Source of the DNA: a virus
Direction: 5' to 3' (one strand)
DNA: 47,001 nt
Virus record (IMG/VR): IMGVR_UViG_3300020020_000056
Coordinates: 1-47,001 of that record
Part shown: one piece after another, positions 24,611 to 31,880 of the stretch
Layout: each line of letters opens with the position of its first letter
Numbering within the stretch: the stretch's first letter is position 1
The notes under the pieces: generated by a model
What the model was told of the DNA's origin: nothing
The model's input: only the letters and a program-made list of their open reading frames with translations
Databases searched by the model: none
Position numbers and translations under genes: made by a program

Positions 24611-25075
24611 CTACTTCGGTTCAGGAGTCTCTGGAAGTTCCTGATCTGGTGAACCACCAGAAGGAAGTTCATTATCAGGAACAAGAATCAATCCCTGACA
24701 CGCGAGCCACTTTACTACATACTTCTTACCGGGACATGGCAATTCATTACTCGGCCTGTTAGATGAACCCGGCAAAGAATTATCTGGACGACCACCAGAT
24801 CCAGGAAGTGAATTGTCAGGACGATTAGGACGACCCGGCAAACTATTATCTGGACGATTACCAGGACGACCCTGACCATATCCCGGATCAGTAGGATCAA
24901 ACGGGAATACTGGAAGTGTTACACCACCTGGTGGGAGAATAGGTCCGCCAGTTGGATAGTTAGGACTACCCGGCAATCCCTGTGAGGGATATCCACCACC
25001 GGGCAATGAGTTATCTGGATATCCACCAGAATTGTTGTCAAGGAACGTGATCAACGCCATACGTGATTGTACCAT
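24611..25075 (-). CDS. PDNSLPG-repeat proline/glycine-rich protein
   Basis: 154 residues from the ATG of MVQSRMALIT, with AGGAGAAACAGAT in front. The frame is open to 25129, but those first codons lie in an inverted repeat and have no ribosome site. After a short helix (MALITFLDN) almost the whole protein consists of a degenerate repeat RPDNSLPG / RPSNELP (for example GRPNRPDNSLPGSGG), with an SLPG or ELPG unit every 9-10 residues. A short CPGKKYVVKWLACQGLILV segment is embedded near the C-terminus. Function unknown. Flexible linker, surface or spore-like coat polymer are guesses. Confidence 0.7.
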   Translation of the reverse strand: MVQSRMALITFLDNNSGGYPDNSLPGGGYPSQGLPGSPNYPTGGPILPPGGVTLPVFPFDPTDPGYGQGRPGNRPDNSLPGRPNRPDNSLPGSGGRPDNSLPGSSNRPSNELPCPGKKYVVKWLACQGLILVPDNELPSGGSPDQELPETPEPK

Positions 25076-25100
25076 ATCTGTTTCTCCTGCTGAGTGAAAC

Positions 25101-25175
25101 GATGGATAGACTCGGGGGAATCTATCCATCTAGACTAACTAACCCGGAAGGTGCAGCCAGCTTTTGATTAGTTAG
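25101..25175 (-). promoter_or_regulatory. Two tandem hairpins between the PEP-CTERM and PDNSLPG genes
   Basis: The first stem is GATGGATAGA (25101-25110) with TCTATCCATC (25121-25130), 10 perfect base pairs and a loop CTCGGGGGAA. The second is CTAACTAA (25135-25142) with TTAGTTAG (25168-25175), 8 perfect base pairs; its far arm contains the stop codon of the PEP-CTERM gene. Neither is followed by a T-run in the minus direction. Together they occupy nearly the whole gap. Possible roles are transcript end protection, attenuation or a leader for the next gene. Confidence 0.65.
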
Positions 25176-25852
25176 CCCTTGAATCGACGTGCAAATCCTG
25201 CACCCAACATACCAATACCAAGTAGGATGAGTGAAGTAGGTTCAGGTACACCCTGTGGGCATACTGGTGGACACTGTGGCTCAGGGAAAGTCACTCCACG
25301 AATCAAGAATGCCTGATCAGGTCCATCATTTGCAACAGGCATGATTGCATGGAATCGAACGATATCTGTGAGTGCGAAACCACTCAAATCAAATCCAGTG
25401 AGAACATAGTCTGCATATCCATTTCCAGCATTACCTGCCGGAGTGGGAGGAACTGGTGTAGGTCCAAGATAGATATCCTGCACAACACCATTCACTGTCA
25501 TAGCAAACAATCCGAGTACCTGATCTGGCTGACCCTGAGCCTGTGAGAAATCCAGACCTACACGGAAGTTGTCTCCAAACAACAGTCGGATACCTGCTAC
25601 CGTATAACCAGGTGAAGTCAGATCCCAATTGATGTTCTCACCCGCATTACCAGTAGGTGTGTTCACATAATCAGGAATCTCTGTAATACGTCGTGAGTTA
25701 CAATCACTTCCACCTGCCACGCAGGGATTATTAGTCTGCTGCTGAAGTGGATCGTTCAATGCAACTGGACTCAACGTGAGCAGAGCCGCGTGCGCATTAC
25801 TAGAACAGATGACAGTGAATACAGCGAATAGACCGACGCCGAATGTCTTCAT
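25172..25852 (-). CDS. Exported PEP-CTERM protein
   Basis: 226 residues. The N-terminus MKTFGVGLFAVFTVICSS with cleavage near NAHA is a Sec signal peptide. The last 25 residues have all parts of a PEP-CTERM sorting signal: VPEPTSLILLGIGMLGAGFA, then the basic tail RRFKG. In Gram-negative hosts, exosortase and its partners recognise this for cell-surface or matrix export. The middle (about 30-200) is a beta-rich secreted domain (FRVGLDFSQAQGQ, NGYADYVLTGFDLSGFAL) with two Cys pairs. It lies directly after the small-terminase candidate, so it is expressed with the late genes. Such proteins are common in bacteria with exosortase; in a phage genome this is unusual. Function unknown. Confidence 0.88.
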   Translation of the reverse strand: MKTFGVGLFAVFTVICSSNAHAALLTLSPVALNDPLQQQTNNPCVAGGSDCNSRRITEIPDYVNTPTGNAGENINWDLTSPGYTVAGIRLLFGDNFRVGLDFSQAQGQPDQVLGLFAMTVNGVVQDIYLGPTPVPPTPAGNAGNGYADYVLTGFDLSGFALTDIVRFHAIMPVANDGPDQAFLIRGVTFPEPQCPPVCPQGVPEPTSLILLGIGMLGAGFARRFKG

Positions 25853-25857
25853 ATACG

Positions 25858-26448
25858 TTACTCCTGTACAGTGATTGTGTCGTAACTCCGCTCATCCTTG
25901 AATTGAGGAGCGAAGATTACGAACTGTGGTTGTTTGTTTCCTTCATCTGGAGCCTGCTTCGGTTCTAGATTCTTGATGATAACAGACATATCTTTAGCGA
26001 TACCGGATACCTTATCCGCATCGAGATAGTCTAGCTTCTCTTGAGTGATTGATCCCAACGCCATATTCAAAGTCTTAGATGCGCGCTTCATAGCTCGCTC
26101 TCTAGACTTATTGATGTGCTGTAGGATGGATGACTTCGGGGAGTTATAGGATGAAGTAGATGTAGCACCTACTGCATACGCACTCGCAGATGAAGGAGAT
26201 AGACCGAACTCTGCGGCTAGATTCACTGCACTAGCCCTACCATTCAACAGAGCTTCCTCTCCTATGATCTTTTGGAGAGATTCTGGAACTGCAATATCTC
26301 CGTCTTTCCTGCCCTTCTTCGGGATGTCTTTAATCTCTGGCTTATCTTCAGGTGGAAGTATATCTCCTGTAACTACCAAGGGCTTGGGAGTCACATAAGA
26401 CTTCAACTCCTTCTGGAGATCCTCATCAGATACAATTCCAATGGCCAT
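25858..26448 (-). CDS. terS: Putative terminase small subunit
   Basis: 196 residues, first gene of the minus block. A helix-turn-helix-like segment is seen near 68-90 (ALLNGRASAVNLAAEFGLS), followed by a helical central part (HINKSRERAMKRASKTLNM) and a C-terminal end (QFVIFAPQFKDERSYDTITV). This HTH-plus-helical layout, and the position ahead of the terminase, fit small subunits that recognise the packaging site. The large subunit is about 3.5 kb away, with exported-protein genes in between, which is unusual. Assigned by layout and position; an alternative is a transcription regulator. Confidence 0.65.
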   Translation of the reverse strand: MAIGIVSDEDLQKELKSYVTPKPLVVTGDILPPEDKPEIKDIPKKGRKDGDIAVPESLQKIIGEEALLNGRASAVNLAAEFGLSPSSASAYAVGATSTSSYNSPKSSILQHINKSRERAMKRASKTLNMALGSITQEKLDYLDADKVSGIAKDMSVIIKNLEPKQAPDEGNKQPQFVIFAPQFKDERSYDTITVQE

Positions 26449-26517
26449 AGATATACCTATCCCGTAGAAGAAGATAACAATTAGTTGTGTAGGGATGGGC
26501 CTTTTCGGGCCATGTCC

Positions 26518-26546
26518 AGACTAGCATAATCCGTTCGACCTGTCAA
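26518..26546 (-). promoter_or_regulatory. Minus-strand promoter candidate for the late block
   Basis: On the minus strand TTGACA (26546-26541) is followed after 17 bases by TAGTCT (26523-26518). TTGACA is a perfect -35 and the -10 is a fair match to sigma-70. The start of the first late gene is about 70 bases downstream. The -35 lies in a recurring TGTCAAGCCCC motif. Confidence 0.55.
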
Positions 26547-26682
26547 GCCCCCTAAGTCGTTCATTCCCAAGGGGTTAGCCCCGATCGGTTAAATCCCCGG
26601 ATCGGTCGAATATATTTGTCTAGATAAGTATGAACTCAGTTTTGAATTTTTATTTTTTCTACAGAAAATATGGGACTCCCGA

Positions 26683-26752
26683 ATAAATATACCCCGAGAC
26701 ACATTATTTCTACTTTCTCATAAATATATTGCCTGACACACATTATTGCTAC
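26683..26752. repeat. Two imperfect tandem direct repeats
   Basis: 26683-26713 (ATAAATATACCCC, then GACACATTATTTCTAC) and 26720-26752 (ATAAATATATTGCC, then GACACACATTATTGCTAC) share their ends and most of the middle. They lie between the minus and plus promoters. Repeated sites with a 37-base period may bind a phage regulator or initiator; no function is shown. Confidence 0.55.
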
Positions 26753-26772
26753 GCCACCCCACCGGGGTGCTG

Positions 26773-26832
26773 TGTCAAGCCCCAAGATACAGGGGTGTAC
26801 CCCGTCCCACACCCCCACATCTTGGGGTTGAC
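26773..26832. repeat. Inverted repeat carrying TTGACA on both strands
   Basis: GTCAAGCCCCAAGAT (26774-26788) and ATCTTGGGGTTGAC (26819-26832) are complementary apart from one extra base. The outer ends give TTGACA on both strands, the -35 consensus, facing outward. A further TGTCAAGCCCC copy lies at 26541-26551. Candidate operator or divergent promoter element. Confidence 0.6.
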
Positions 26833-26907
26833 AAAGAAAAAAAACTCGGGCCGAAAAAAATAAATGTATGCCTGGCCGATTTTTGGCGCGTCCGTCGAAA
26901 ATAAATG

Positions 26908-26935
26908 TTGCACGCGCCTCGACCTGTGATATGCT
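26908..26935 (+). promoter_or_regulatory. Plus-strand early promoter candidate
   Basis: TTGCAC (26908-26913), a 16-base spacer, then TATGCT (26930-26935), a good sigma-70 type promoter about 65 bases upstream of the first plus-strand gene. It overlaps ATAAATGT-TGC motifs that occur twice (near 26861 and 26901). Confidence 0.6.
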
Positions 26936-27002
26936 TGGTTGGTCGCAAGTGCGCGACACGCCGACCGGGCGGCCTGACCCGGATGAGAGAGACTAGAAAA
27001 TC

Positions 27003-27374
27003 ATGAAGACCATCACCAAGAAATTCACGTGCGGCAGTGCTCGCGGTCAGAACTTCTCGCCAGTTCTGGAATTCCCCGTGGAGTTCACGCAGTATGAGAC
27101 AACCGATGAACTCGTCGCAGCGAAGGATGAGTTGACGCTGGCACAGCAGGTCAAGGTCCGTAACGCAGAGCGTATTACTCGCGCTCGTCAGGCCGCACAG
27201 AATGCCTTGCTGGATTCGATGGGAATCGAGAAGCAGGACATCAACAACAACGACCAGATTCGCCTCCGGGAGTTCTACAAGATTCTGATGTCCTCGAAGC
27301 TTTACGATGAGGACACCGCGCGAGAGATGGCGGCGACCTCGCTCAACTTGAAGTGGAGCGACGACGCAGAGTAG
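27003..27374 (+). CDS. First early gene, small hypothetical protein
   Basis: 123 residues starting MKTITKKFTC. A basic N-terminus is followed by a beta segment (SPVLEFPVEFTQYETTDELV) and a long helical region (VAAKDELTLAQQVKVRNAER); the end is acidic. It is the first gene of the plus block, has its own promoter candidate and is closed by two terminators, so it forms a separate transcription unit, as expected of a highly expressed early protein. No motif recognised. A host-takeover or regulatory role is possible, not shown. Confidence 0.75.
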   Translation: MKTITKKFTCGSARGQNFSPVLEFPVEFTQYETTDELVAAKDELTLAQQVKVRNAERITRARQAAQNALLDSMGIEKQDINNNDQIRLREFYKILMSSKLYDEDTAREMAATSLNLKWSDDAE

Positions 27375-27385
27375 GCCAGGACACC

Positions 27386-27457
27386 GGCCCGGACTCAATA
27401 TCCGGGCCTTACCTTTTCGCCCCTGTGGAAGAAGTTTTCCACAGGGTCTTTTTTTTG
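27386..27457 (+). terminator. Two tandem terminators
   Basis: The first hairpin, GGCCCGGA (27386-27393) with TCCGGGCC (27401-27408), has an 8-bp GC-rich stem. The second, CCCTGTGGAA (27421-27430) with TTCCACAGGG (27437-27446), has a 10-bp stem and is followed directly by TCTTTTTTTT (27447-27456), a classic rho-independent terminator in the plus direction. They separate the first early gene from the main early block. Confidence 0.88.
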
Positions 27458-27896
27458 CCAAAAACCCCCGTCTTCTGTGCGCCTCTCCTATCTCTTGATA
27501 GTGGGAGATTTCTGTGCATATAGACACGCGCACGCGCGTATGGAATCTGCTGTGCGTGTCTGTGCATAACTGTTAGGCTACGCCTATCCGGATACTTCTG
27601 TGCACAAGTATACAATATAAATATATCGCCTGTGTGTGTGTCTGTGTCCATGTCCTATGACCTAGGGCACGAGGACCACACACACGTCCTAAAAAGGGGA
27701 CAGGAAGGAAATAAATTCAATAGTTATATTTTTTTTTTTGTTTTTTTTATATCTTCGTTCTTCTTATTTCGCCTGAACTATGTAATTTCTACTCTTGCGT
27801 TCCGTCGTTCGGCGTGCTACCCTAGGGGACACGGACAGACAGAGGGACACACTAAGGTCCGTGGCACCGAGAGTAGAAAACTAAGGAGAGAGATAC
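27458..27896. promoter_or_regulatory. Intergenic region with repeated TTCTGTGC motifs; origin or regulatory candidate
   Basis: No convincing gene lies here. The 10-11 base motif TTCTGTGCATA recurs at 27473 (truncated), 27510, 27559 and 27596, at spacings of about 37, 49 and 37 bases. Alternating purine-pyrimidine tracts (ACACGCGCACGCGCG near 27525, TGTGTGTGTGTC near 27631), a very AT-rich segment (27605-27625) and a long T-run (27729-27748) are nearby. Iterons plus AT-rich DNA resemble an origin or a regulator-binding array. A promoter candidate TTGATA-18-TATAGA is at 27495-27524. Confidence 0.55.
27795..27823 (+). promoter_or_regulatory. Plus-strand promoter candidate for the main early block
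   Basis: TTGCGT (27795-27800), 17 bases, TACCCT (27818-27823), about 70 bases upstream of the next gene. The -35 is like the first early promoter (TTGCAC). The -10 is a weak match, so moderate confidence. Confidence 0.5.
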
Positions 27897-28376
27897 ATGG
27901 CTAAACATCCACACAGACTCATGTTACACCAGAAGAAGACGTGGCGTTGTATGTTGCCTGGATGTAGATACTTTATTCATTCAGGTCTGGAGTTCACACT
28001 AGCAGGTCAGACTAGTATATGTTGGGAATGTGGTGGTGAGTTTGTGCTGGATGAAGGCTCAATCAAGGATGCGCGCTCGGGTGATGACATGCCGGTTTGT
28101 TATGACTGTAAGAACAGACGCGCAGGCGGACCATCCGCAGACGATGTGGATGACCTAATCAATGCGCAGACGGCACTCGCACGCGCAGGTGTTCAGTATG
28201 TGAGAGAACTATCGCCTAATAAGCGAAAGAATCTCGAGATGATGGGCATCAACTTCAGTGTGTTAGAGCAGTATGAGAATAATCAAGTTGAAGATCAAGT
28301 AGAAGTATTTGAGCCTACTATAGAACACGCGCCCACATGCGGACTATATGAAGGTGGGGACTGTACCTGTAAGTAG
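27897..28376 (+). CDS. Small multi-cysteine (zinc-binding) protein
   Basis: 159 residues starting MAKHPHRLML, behind AAGGAGAG. It has three groups of cysteines: Cys19 and Cys24 (CMLPGC), then CWECGGEF near 43-46, then CYDC near 69-72, a likely pair of zinc ribbons in the first 75 residues. The C-terminal half is helical, and it ends CGLYEGGDCTCK with three more cysteines. Probably a nucleic-acid- or protein-binding regulator; no specific family. It heads the main early block. Confidence 0.75.
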   Translation: MAKHPHRLMLHQKKTWRCMLPGCRYFIHSGLEFTLAGQTSICWECGGEFVLDEGSIKDARSGDDMPVCYDCKNRRAGGPSADDVDDLINAQTALARAGVQYVRELSPNKRKNLEMMGINFSVLEQYENNQVEDQVEVFEPTIEHAPTCGLYEGGDCTCK

Positions 28377-28579
28377 AGACAAAACACATATGTTCGGCTC
28401 GGACCGTGTAAAAAGTGCTCGGTTCGGGCCGGACCCACTACCCCTTGTGGTCCTTTGCGGCGCAGAGCGGCACATTATGTGGATGGGCACCTGTGGTATA
28501 CTGGGGTCTGGCGCAAGCCCCACCTCGATATATCTATCTGGTATAACGAGATTCACTCTAGCACCGAAAGGGCGAGAAT
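28377..28579 (+). promoter_or_regulatory. Intergenic region with promoter candidate
   Basis: 203 bases without a gene. A -10-like TATACT (28497-28502) with TTATGT (28475-28480) 16 bases upstream is a possible promoter. GC-rich palindromic stretches (GGTTCGGGCCGGACC near 28421, and GGGG/CCCC arms at 28503-28521) can form hairpins. A CAAGCCCC copy recalls the motif in the divergent control region. Confidence 0.4.
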
Positions 28580-28780
28580 ATGAAGCGTTTCTACTGCACC
28601 ATCTGCCGACGTATCAAGCGTGTTCGGCAGTATCCTTCCGACATCACCTCCCAGCATTCTGATGTAGTAGGCGAGCGTATTGGAACATGCGCGCGTCACT
28701 CAGATACGCCTGCGCAGTTCACGCCGAAGCAGGTTGTGAACATCCCCGTCAAGTCTCTCCAGAATAAGAGGAGAGCATAA
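28580..28780 (+). CDS. Small cysteine-containing protein
   Basis: 66 residues, MKRFYCTICRRIKRVRQYPS onward. It begins with a CTIC pair and a basic patch, and a single Cys-His (CARHSD) follows at about 37-40; together they could hold a zinc ion. The stop overlaps the start of the next gene (ATAATG). Ribosome site AAAGGGCGAG. Probably DNA- or RNA-binding. Confidence 0.7.
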   Translation: MKRFYCTICRRIKRVRQYPSDITSQHSDVVGERIGTCARHSDTPAQFTPKQVVNIPVKSLQNKRRA

Positions 28781-29463
28781 TGAAGCCAATCGCTATCGGC
28801 GAATGTGAAGCGTGCAACGCTGTGGGAGATTTGTTTCAGGCTCCCGGCAGTTCATATCAGCTGTGTGTGATTCACTATCAGGCAGAGGTTGAGGCGATTC
28901 AATCTGCTAAGGTTATCAATAAGGTTGTTGAAACCTCGCTGAAGAAGATTGAGAATACGAATCTCAAGGCAGACATCTACAACGCTGCTACTACATCGTT
29001 CATCGAGCTACACGCGGCTATTCAGCACGACGATTCGATTCCTGCTGATAAGAAGAATGAAGTTCTAGTCCAGACGGCTGAGAAGTACATCACTGGATTC
29101 ACTCAAGCCATCTTTGACTTGAATGAGCAAAAGGTAGCTAAAGAGAATGAGCGCGCAGGATGGCGTCAGGCTACCGTCGATTACATCGCTACGCTGCGTG
29201 AGACTGAGCGAGAGAAGTACAAGAAGTTCAACATCACGTACCAGCCTGCTCCTGTCACCAAGAAAGCAATTAAAGGTGACAAGCCGAGAGTATCTAAGGC
29301 TAAGGTTGGAACTAATCTCGCTGAAGCCAAGCGTATGGCTGAGAAGTATGGCCTGCCATACATCGGCATTCAGTCTCTGGTGGTCAGCAAGAATATCTCG
29401 TACGAGCAAGCTGCCATCGAACTCTGCAAGATGATGGGTAAGCCTGTTCCGGTCACTCAGTAA
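28780..29463 (+). CDS. Hypothetical early protein with N-terminal CxxC
   Basis: 227 residues starting MKPIAIGECEAC. It has CEAC at 9-12 and a second Cys-His (CVIHYQ) near 29-32, which could form a zinc site; then a long helical part (about 40-140) and a Lys-rich segment (TKKAIKGDKPRVSKAKVG). The last 60 residues (LAEAKRMAEKYGLPYIGIQS) may be a small HTH-like domain. Early block, just upstream of the SprT-helicase fusion. Not recognised as a known family. Confidence 0.7.
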   Translation: MKPIAIGECEACNAVGDLFQAPGSSYQLCVIHYQAEVEAIQSAKVINKVVETSLKKIENTNLKADIYNAATTSFIELHAAIQHDDSIPADKKNEVLVQTAEKYITGFTQAIFDLNEQKVAKENERAGWRQATVDYIATLRETEREKYKKFNITYQPAPVTKKAIKGDKPRVSKAKVGTNLAEAKRMAEKYGLPYIGIQSLVVSKNISYEQAAIELCKMMGKPVPVTQ

Positions 29464-29500
29464 CTTAACTTCCATTAACTGAATTCCGTAAGGACAGATA

Positions 29501-31609
29501 ATGACTAGACAGCAAGCATCACAGCTATTGAGAGACGAGCTGAATAAGCACGGTCTTTCAGACTGGCATGTGAGATTGAATCAGAACGCTGATTCAAAGT
29601 TCCTTGGTCTGTGTTCGTATAAGGATAAGTGCATTATCCTTTCGGCACATCACATCGACATCCATCCTGATGCTGATGTAATCAATACAATCAGGCATGA
29701 AGTTGCACACGCACTCACGCAGGGGCATGGGCACGATAACGTGTGGGCAGATAAGGCACGTGAAATCGGATGCGATAACACGATGCCTTGCTCTAACCTG
29801 TCACTCTCTCCTGACATCATTGATGCTATCAGGTCAGGCGCGGACGTTGAAGTAACATTCGACGAGCAGGTTATACGCACTCCCAAGTATCACGTTACAC
29901 GTCTTCAGGATAAGTGCCCGAAGTGTGGTAAGGTGGCTGTCACCAAGTCAGAGAAGACAGTTGTAGTCAAGGGTGACACCAAGCCTGATATGAAGTTTAT
30001 CACGCTTGAGTGCGGACACATCATCCTCAAGATGATTCCGAAGGGTACGCCATATCACCTGTTCCAGACAGGTGGTAGGTTGGACTGCGACCACGTGTGG
30101 GTCAAGAATACATGCGCACTGTGTGATAGACACAAGCCATATGACTTCCAGCTGGAAGGCATGAAGTTTCTTGAGGCTGGATTGAGCGTCAATAAAGGTG
30201 CTGCAATCCTTGATGAGATGGGCCTCGGGAAAACTGTTCAGGCAGGTGGTGTGGTGTTCTTCAATCCAGACATCTGTATTCCATGTCTCTGGGTTGTCAA
30301 GGCAGGTCTGAAGTACCAGTTCGCATCGTTCATCATGCACTGGATGCCGGGCCATATGGTACAGGTCATCAATTCATCTAAGGATGATATGTGGCCCGTA
30401 TGGAATGGCAAGTTTGGGATGAAGCACTACATCATCTCTTACGACATGCTGGTGTCCAAGTCACGCACTCTCAAGTCTGGCAAGGTCGTTACGTCAGGCT
30501 TTGACATCACGAAGTTCGATAAGGTTGGAATCAAGTGCGTAGTACTCGATGAGTGTCAGCAGATTAAGAATGTTGACAGCTCACGCACTCAGATGGTCCG
30601 TAAGGTTGTTAAAGAGCGTAAGGTTATCGCGCTCTCTGGCACGCCTTGGAACAATCGTGGTAGTGAGTTGTTTCCTGTCTTGAACATGCTGGCTCCCATG
30701 AAGTTCTCATCGGAAGCTGGATTCAAGCGTGACTGGGTGAGCTACTACTATCAAGGTCAGTATGTTAAGGAAGGTGGAATCAAGCGTATTCCACAGTTCA
30801 AGGAACATACAAAGGACATCCTAATCCGTAGAGAGCGTACGGAAGTGATGCCTGAACTACCGCTAGTCAATCGTACGAAGCTGAATGTAGTCATGGATGA
30901 CTCGCAAGAGGCTGTCTATGACGAGGCAGTAGAGACGTTCGTGAAGTGGTATGAGGACCAGATGGGTGAGATTAGCGGCATGATGATCATTGCAGCGATG
31001 CAAAAGATGCGTCACCTCGTCGCACTCGCAAAGGTGCCTGCTACACTCGAATATGTAGATGAGTTCATTGAGAACACGGATAGAAAGCTGGTGGTGTTCG
31101 CTCATCACAAGGACGTGCAGGAGATTCTCTACACTGAGCTGAAGGATAAGTATGGTAAGGACATGCCAATCCTGAAGTTAGACGCGGACTTGGGAGGCAT
31201 GGAGCGATTCGAGATGTGTGAGGAGTTCAACAAGGCACCGCGTGTCATCATGGTGGCATCGCAGTTGGCATCAGGAGAGGGACTCAATCTCCAAACCTGC
31301 TGTGATTGCATCATGCACGAGAGACAGTGGAATCCCGGTAAGGAAGAACAGTGTGAAGGACGATTTATCCGTATCGGGTCTGTTGCTACTTCTGTTAGTG
31401 CTGTCTACGCTCATCTTGAAGGTCTTACAGCGATAGACGCGCAGTTGGATGCGATCATCGAGAAGAAGCGAGTTCAGTTCCATGACGTGCATAACAAGGG
31501 TGAGGCACCAAAGTGGAATGAAGACTCGATGATGCGTGACCTCGCTTCCAGCATCGTCAATTCACACAACGCTAAGAAGAATCGTAAGATTCTAACTGGA
31601 GTCAAGTAA
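29501..31609 (+). CDS. SprT-like metalloprotease fused to SNF2-family helicase
   Basis: 702 residues starting MTRQQASQLL, with AAGGACAGATA before the ATG. Residues about 1-100 match SprT-like proteases: HEVAH at 66-70 (zinc ligands and catalytic Glu67), GHGHDNVWADKAREIGC as the third-ligand region. A zinc ribbon follows (CPKC at 139-142, CGH near 171), then further Cys near 196-208. The helicase part has Walker A DEMGLGKT (238-245), DECQ at 350-353 (motif II, unusual for DEAH), SGTP near 379, and motifs V-VI SGEGLNLQT and QCEGRFIRIG. SprT-like proteases cleave DNA-protein crosslinks; SNF2 proteins remodel DNA-protein complexes, so the fusion suggests removal of proteins from DNA. Both parts look intact. 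Confidence 0.9.
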   Translation: MTRQQASQLLRDELNKHGLSDWHVRLNQNADSKFLGLCSYKDKCIILSAHHIDIHPDADVINTIRHEVAHALTQGHGHDNVWADKAREIGCDNTMPCSNLSLSPDIIDAIRSGADVEVTFDEQVIRTPKYHVTRLQDKCPKCGKVAVTKSEKTVVVKGDTKPDMKFITLECGHIILKMIPKGTPYHLFQTGGRLDCDHVWVKNTCALCDRHKPYDFQLEGMKFLEAGLSVNKGAAILDEMGLGKTVQAGGVVFFNPDICIPCLWVVKAGLKYQFASFIMHWMPGHMVQVINSSKDDMWPVWNGKFGMKHYIISYDMLVSKSRTLKSGKVVTSGFDITKFDKVGIKCVVLDECQQIKNVDSSRTQMVRKVVKERKVIALSGTPWNNRGSELFPVLNMLAPMKFSSEAGFKRDWVSYYYQGQYVKEGGIKRIPQFKEHTKDILIRRERTEVMPELPLVNRTKLNVVMDDSQEAVYDEAVETFVKWYEDQMGEISGMMIIAAMQKMRHLVALAKVPATLEYVDEFIENTDRKLVVFAHHKDVQEILYTELKDKYGKDMPILKLDADLGGMERFEMCEEFNKAPRVIMVASQLASGEGLNLQTCCDCIMHERQWNPGKEEQCEGRFIRIGSVATSVSAVYAHLEGLTAIDAQLDAIIEKKRVQFHDVHNKGEAPKWNEDSMMRDLASSIVNSHNAKKNRKILTGVK

Positions 31610-31806
31610 TGAAGACCAAGAACTACATCGAGTTCCGCGTATATCTTCACCATGATGAGGTACAGGCTGATAGTCATCTCCTGAGTGTAGCGGAATCTCT
31701 TAAAGATGTCCTCTACACCGAAATTGAGGAGATTGATGAAGACGTCAAGGTGAAGATGTTCTCCGGTGACGTGACCTATGAAGTACATATTGGTGAAATG
31801 AAGTGA
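31609..31806 (+). CDS. Small hypothetical early protein
   Basis: 65 residues starting MKTKNYIEFR. Start overlaps the helicase stop (TAATG) and its stop overlaps the next ATG (TGATGG), so it is translationally coupled on both sides. Mixed alpha/beta, with an acidic helix (LLSVAESLKDVLYTEIEEID). No motif recognised. Confidence 0.65.
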   Translation: MKTKNYIEFRVYLHHDEVQADSHLLSVAESLKDVLYTEIEEIDEDVKVKMFSGDVTYEVHIGEMK

Positions 31807-31880
31807 TGGATAAACTACCATCCATCATCATCTGTATCGTGGTGTTGTGGGCAGTTCTTGCTGCTAGGTGTCCTGAATAA
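31806..31880 (+). CDS. Tiny membrane peptide
   Basis: 24 residues, MDKLPSIIICIVVLWAVLAA plus RCPE. The ATG overlaps the upstream stop. A single hydrophobic helix of about 15 residues suggests a membrane peptide. Too short to be sure, but the coupling and clear hydrophobic pattern support translation. Confidence 0.4.
   Translation: MDKLPSIIICIVVLWAVLAARCPE

Larger units (their letters stand above)
26449..27002. promoter_or_regulatory. Divergent control region, 554 bases without genes
   Basis: Both gene blocks start from here. I see a minus-strand promoter candidate, a plus-strand promoter candidate, an inverted repeat containing TTGACA on both strands, tandem direct repeats at 26683-26752, short repeats GATCGGT near 26581 and 26600, and a GGGGTTAGCCCC hairpin at 26571-26582. 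The part between 26640 and 26750 is very AT-rich. A packaging site recognised by the adjacent small-terminase candidate, an operator for a phage regulator, or an origin could all be located here. No convincing reading frame lies in it. Confidence 0.75.

Noticed and set aside
26636-27533. Two long minus-strand open frames across the control region
   Set aside because: They overlap promoters, repeats and a plus-strand gene that has a good start, promoter and terminator; composition and lack of ribosome sites suggest chance frames.
27632-27904. Open frame of 90 residues on the plus strand
   Set aside because: It is made mostly from a long T-run (Phe stretch), spans a likely promoter, has no ribosome site and overlaps the start of the next gene.
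28348-28662. Plus-strand frame of 104 residues
   Set aside because: It covers the likely promoter and overlaps a coupled gene with a better start at 28580.
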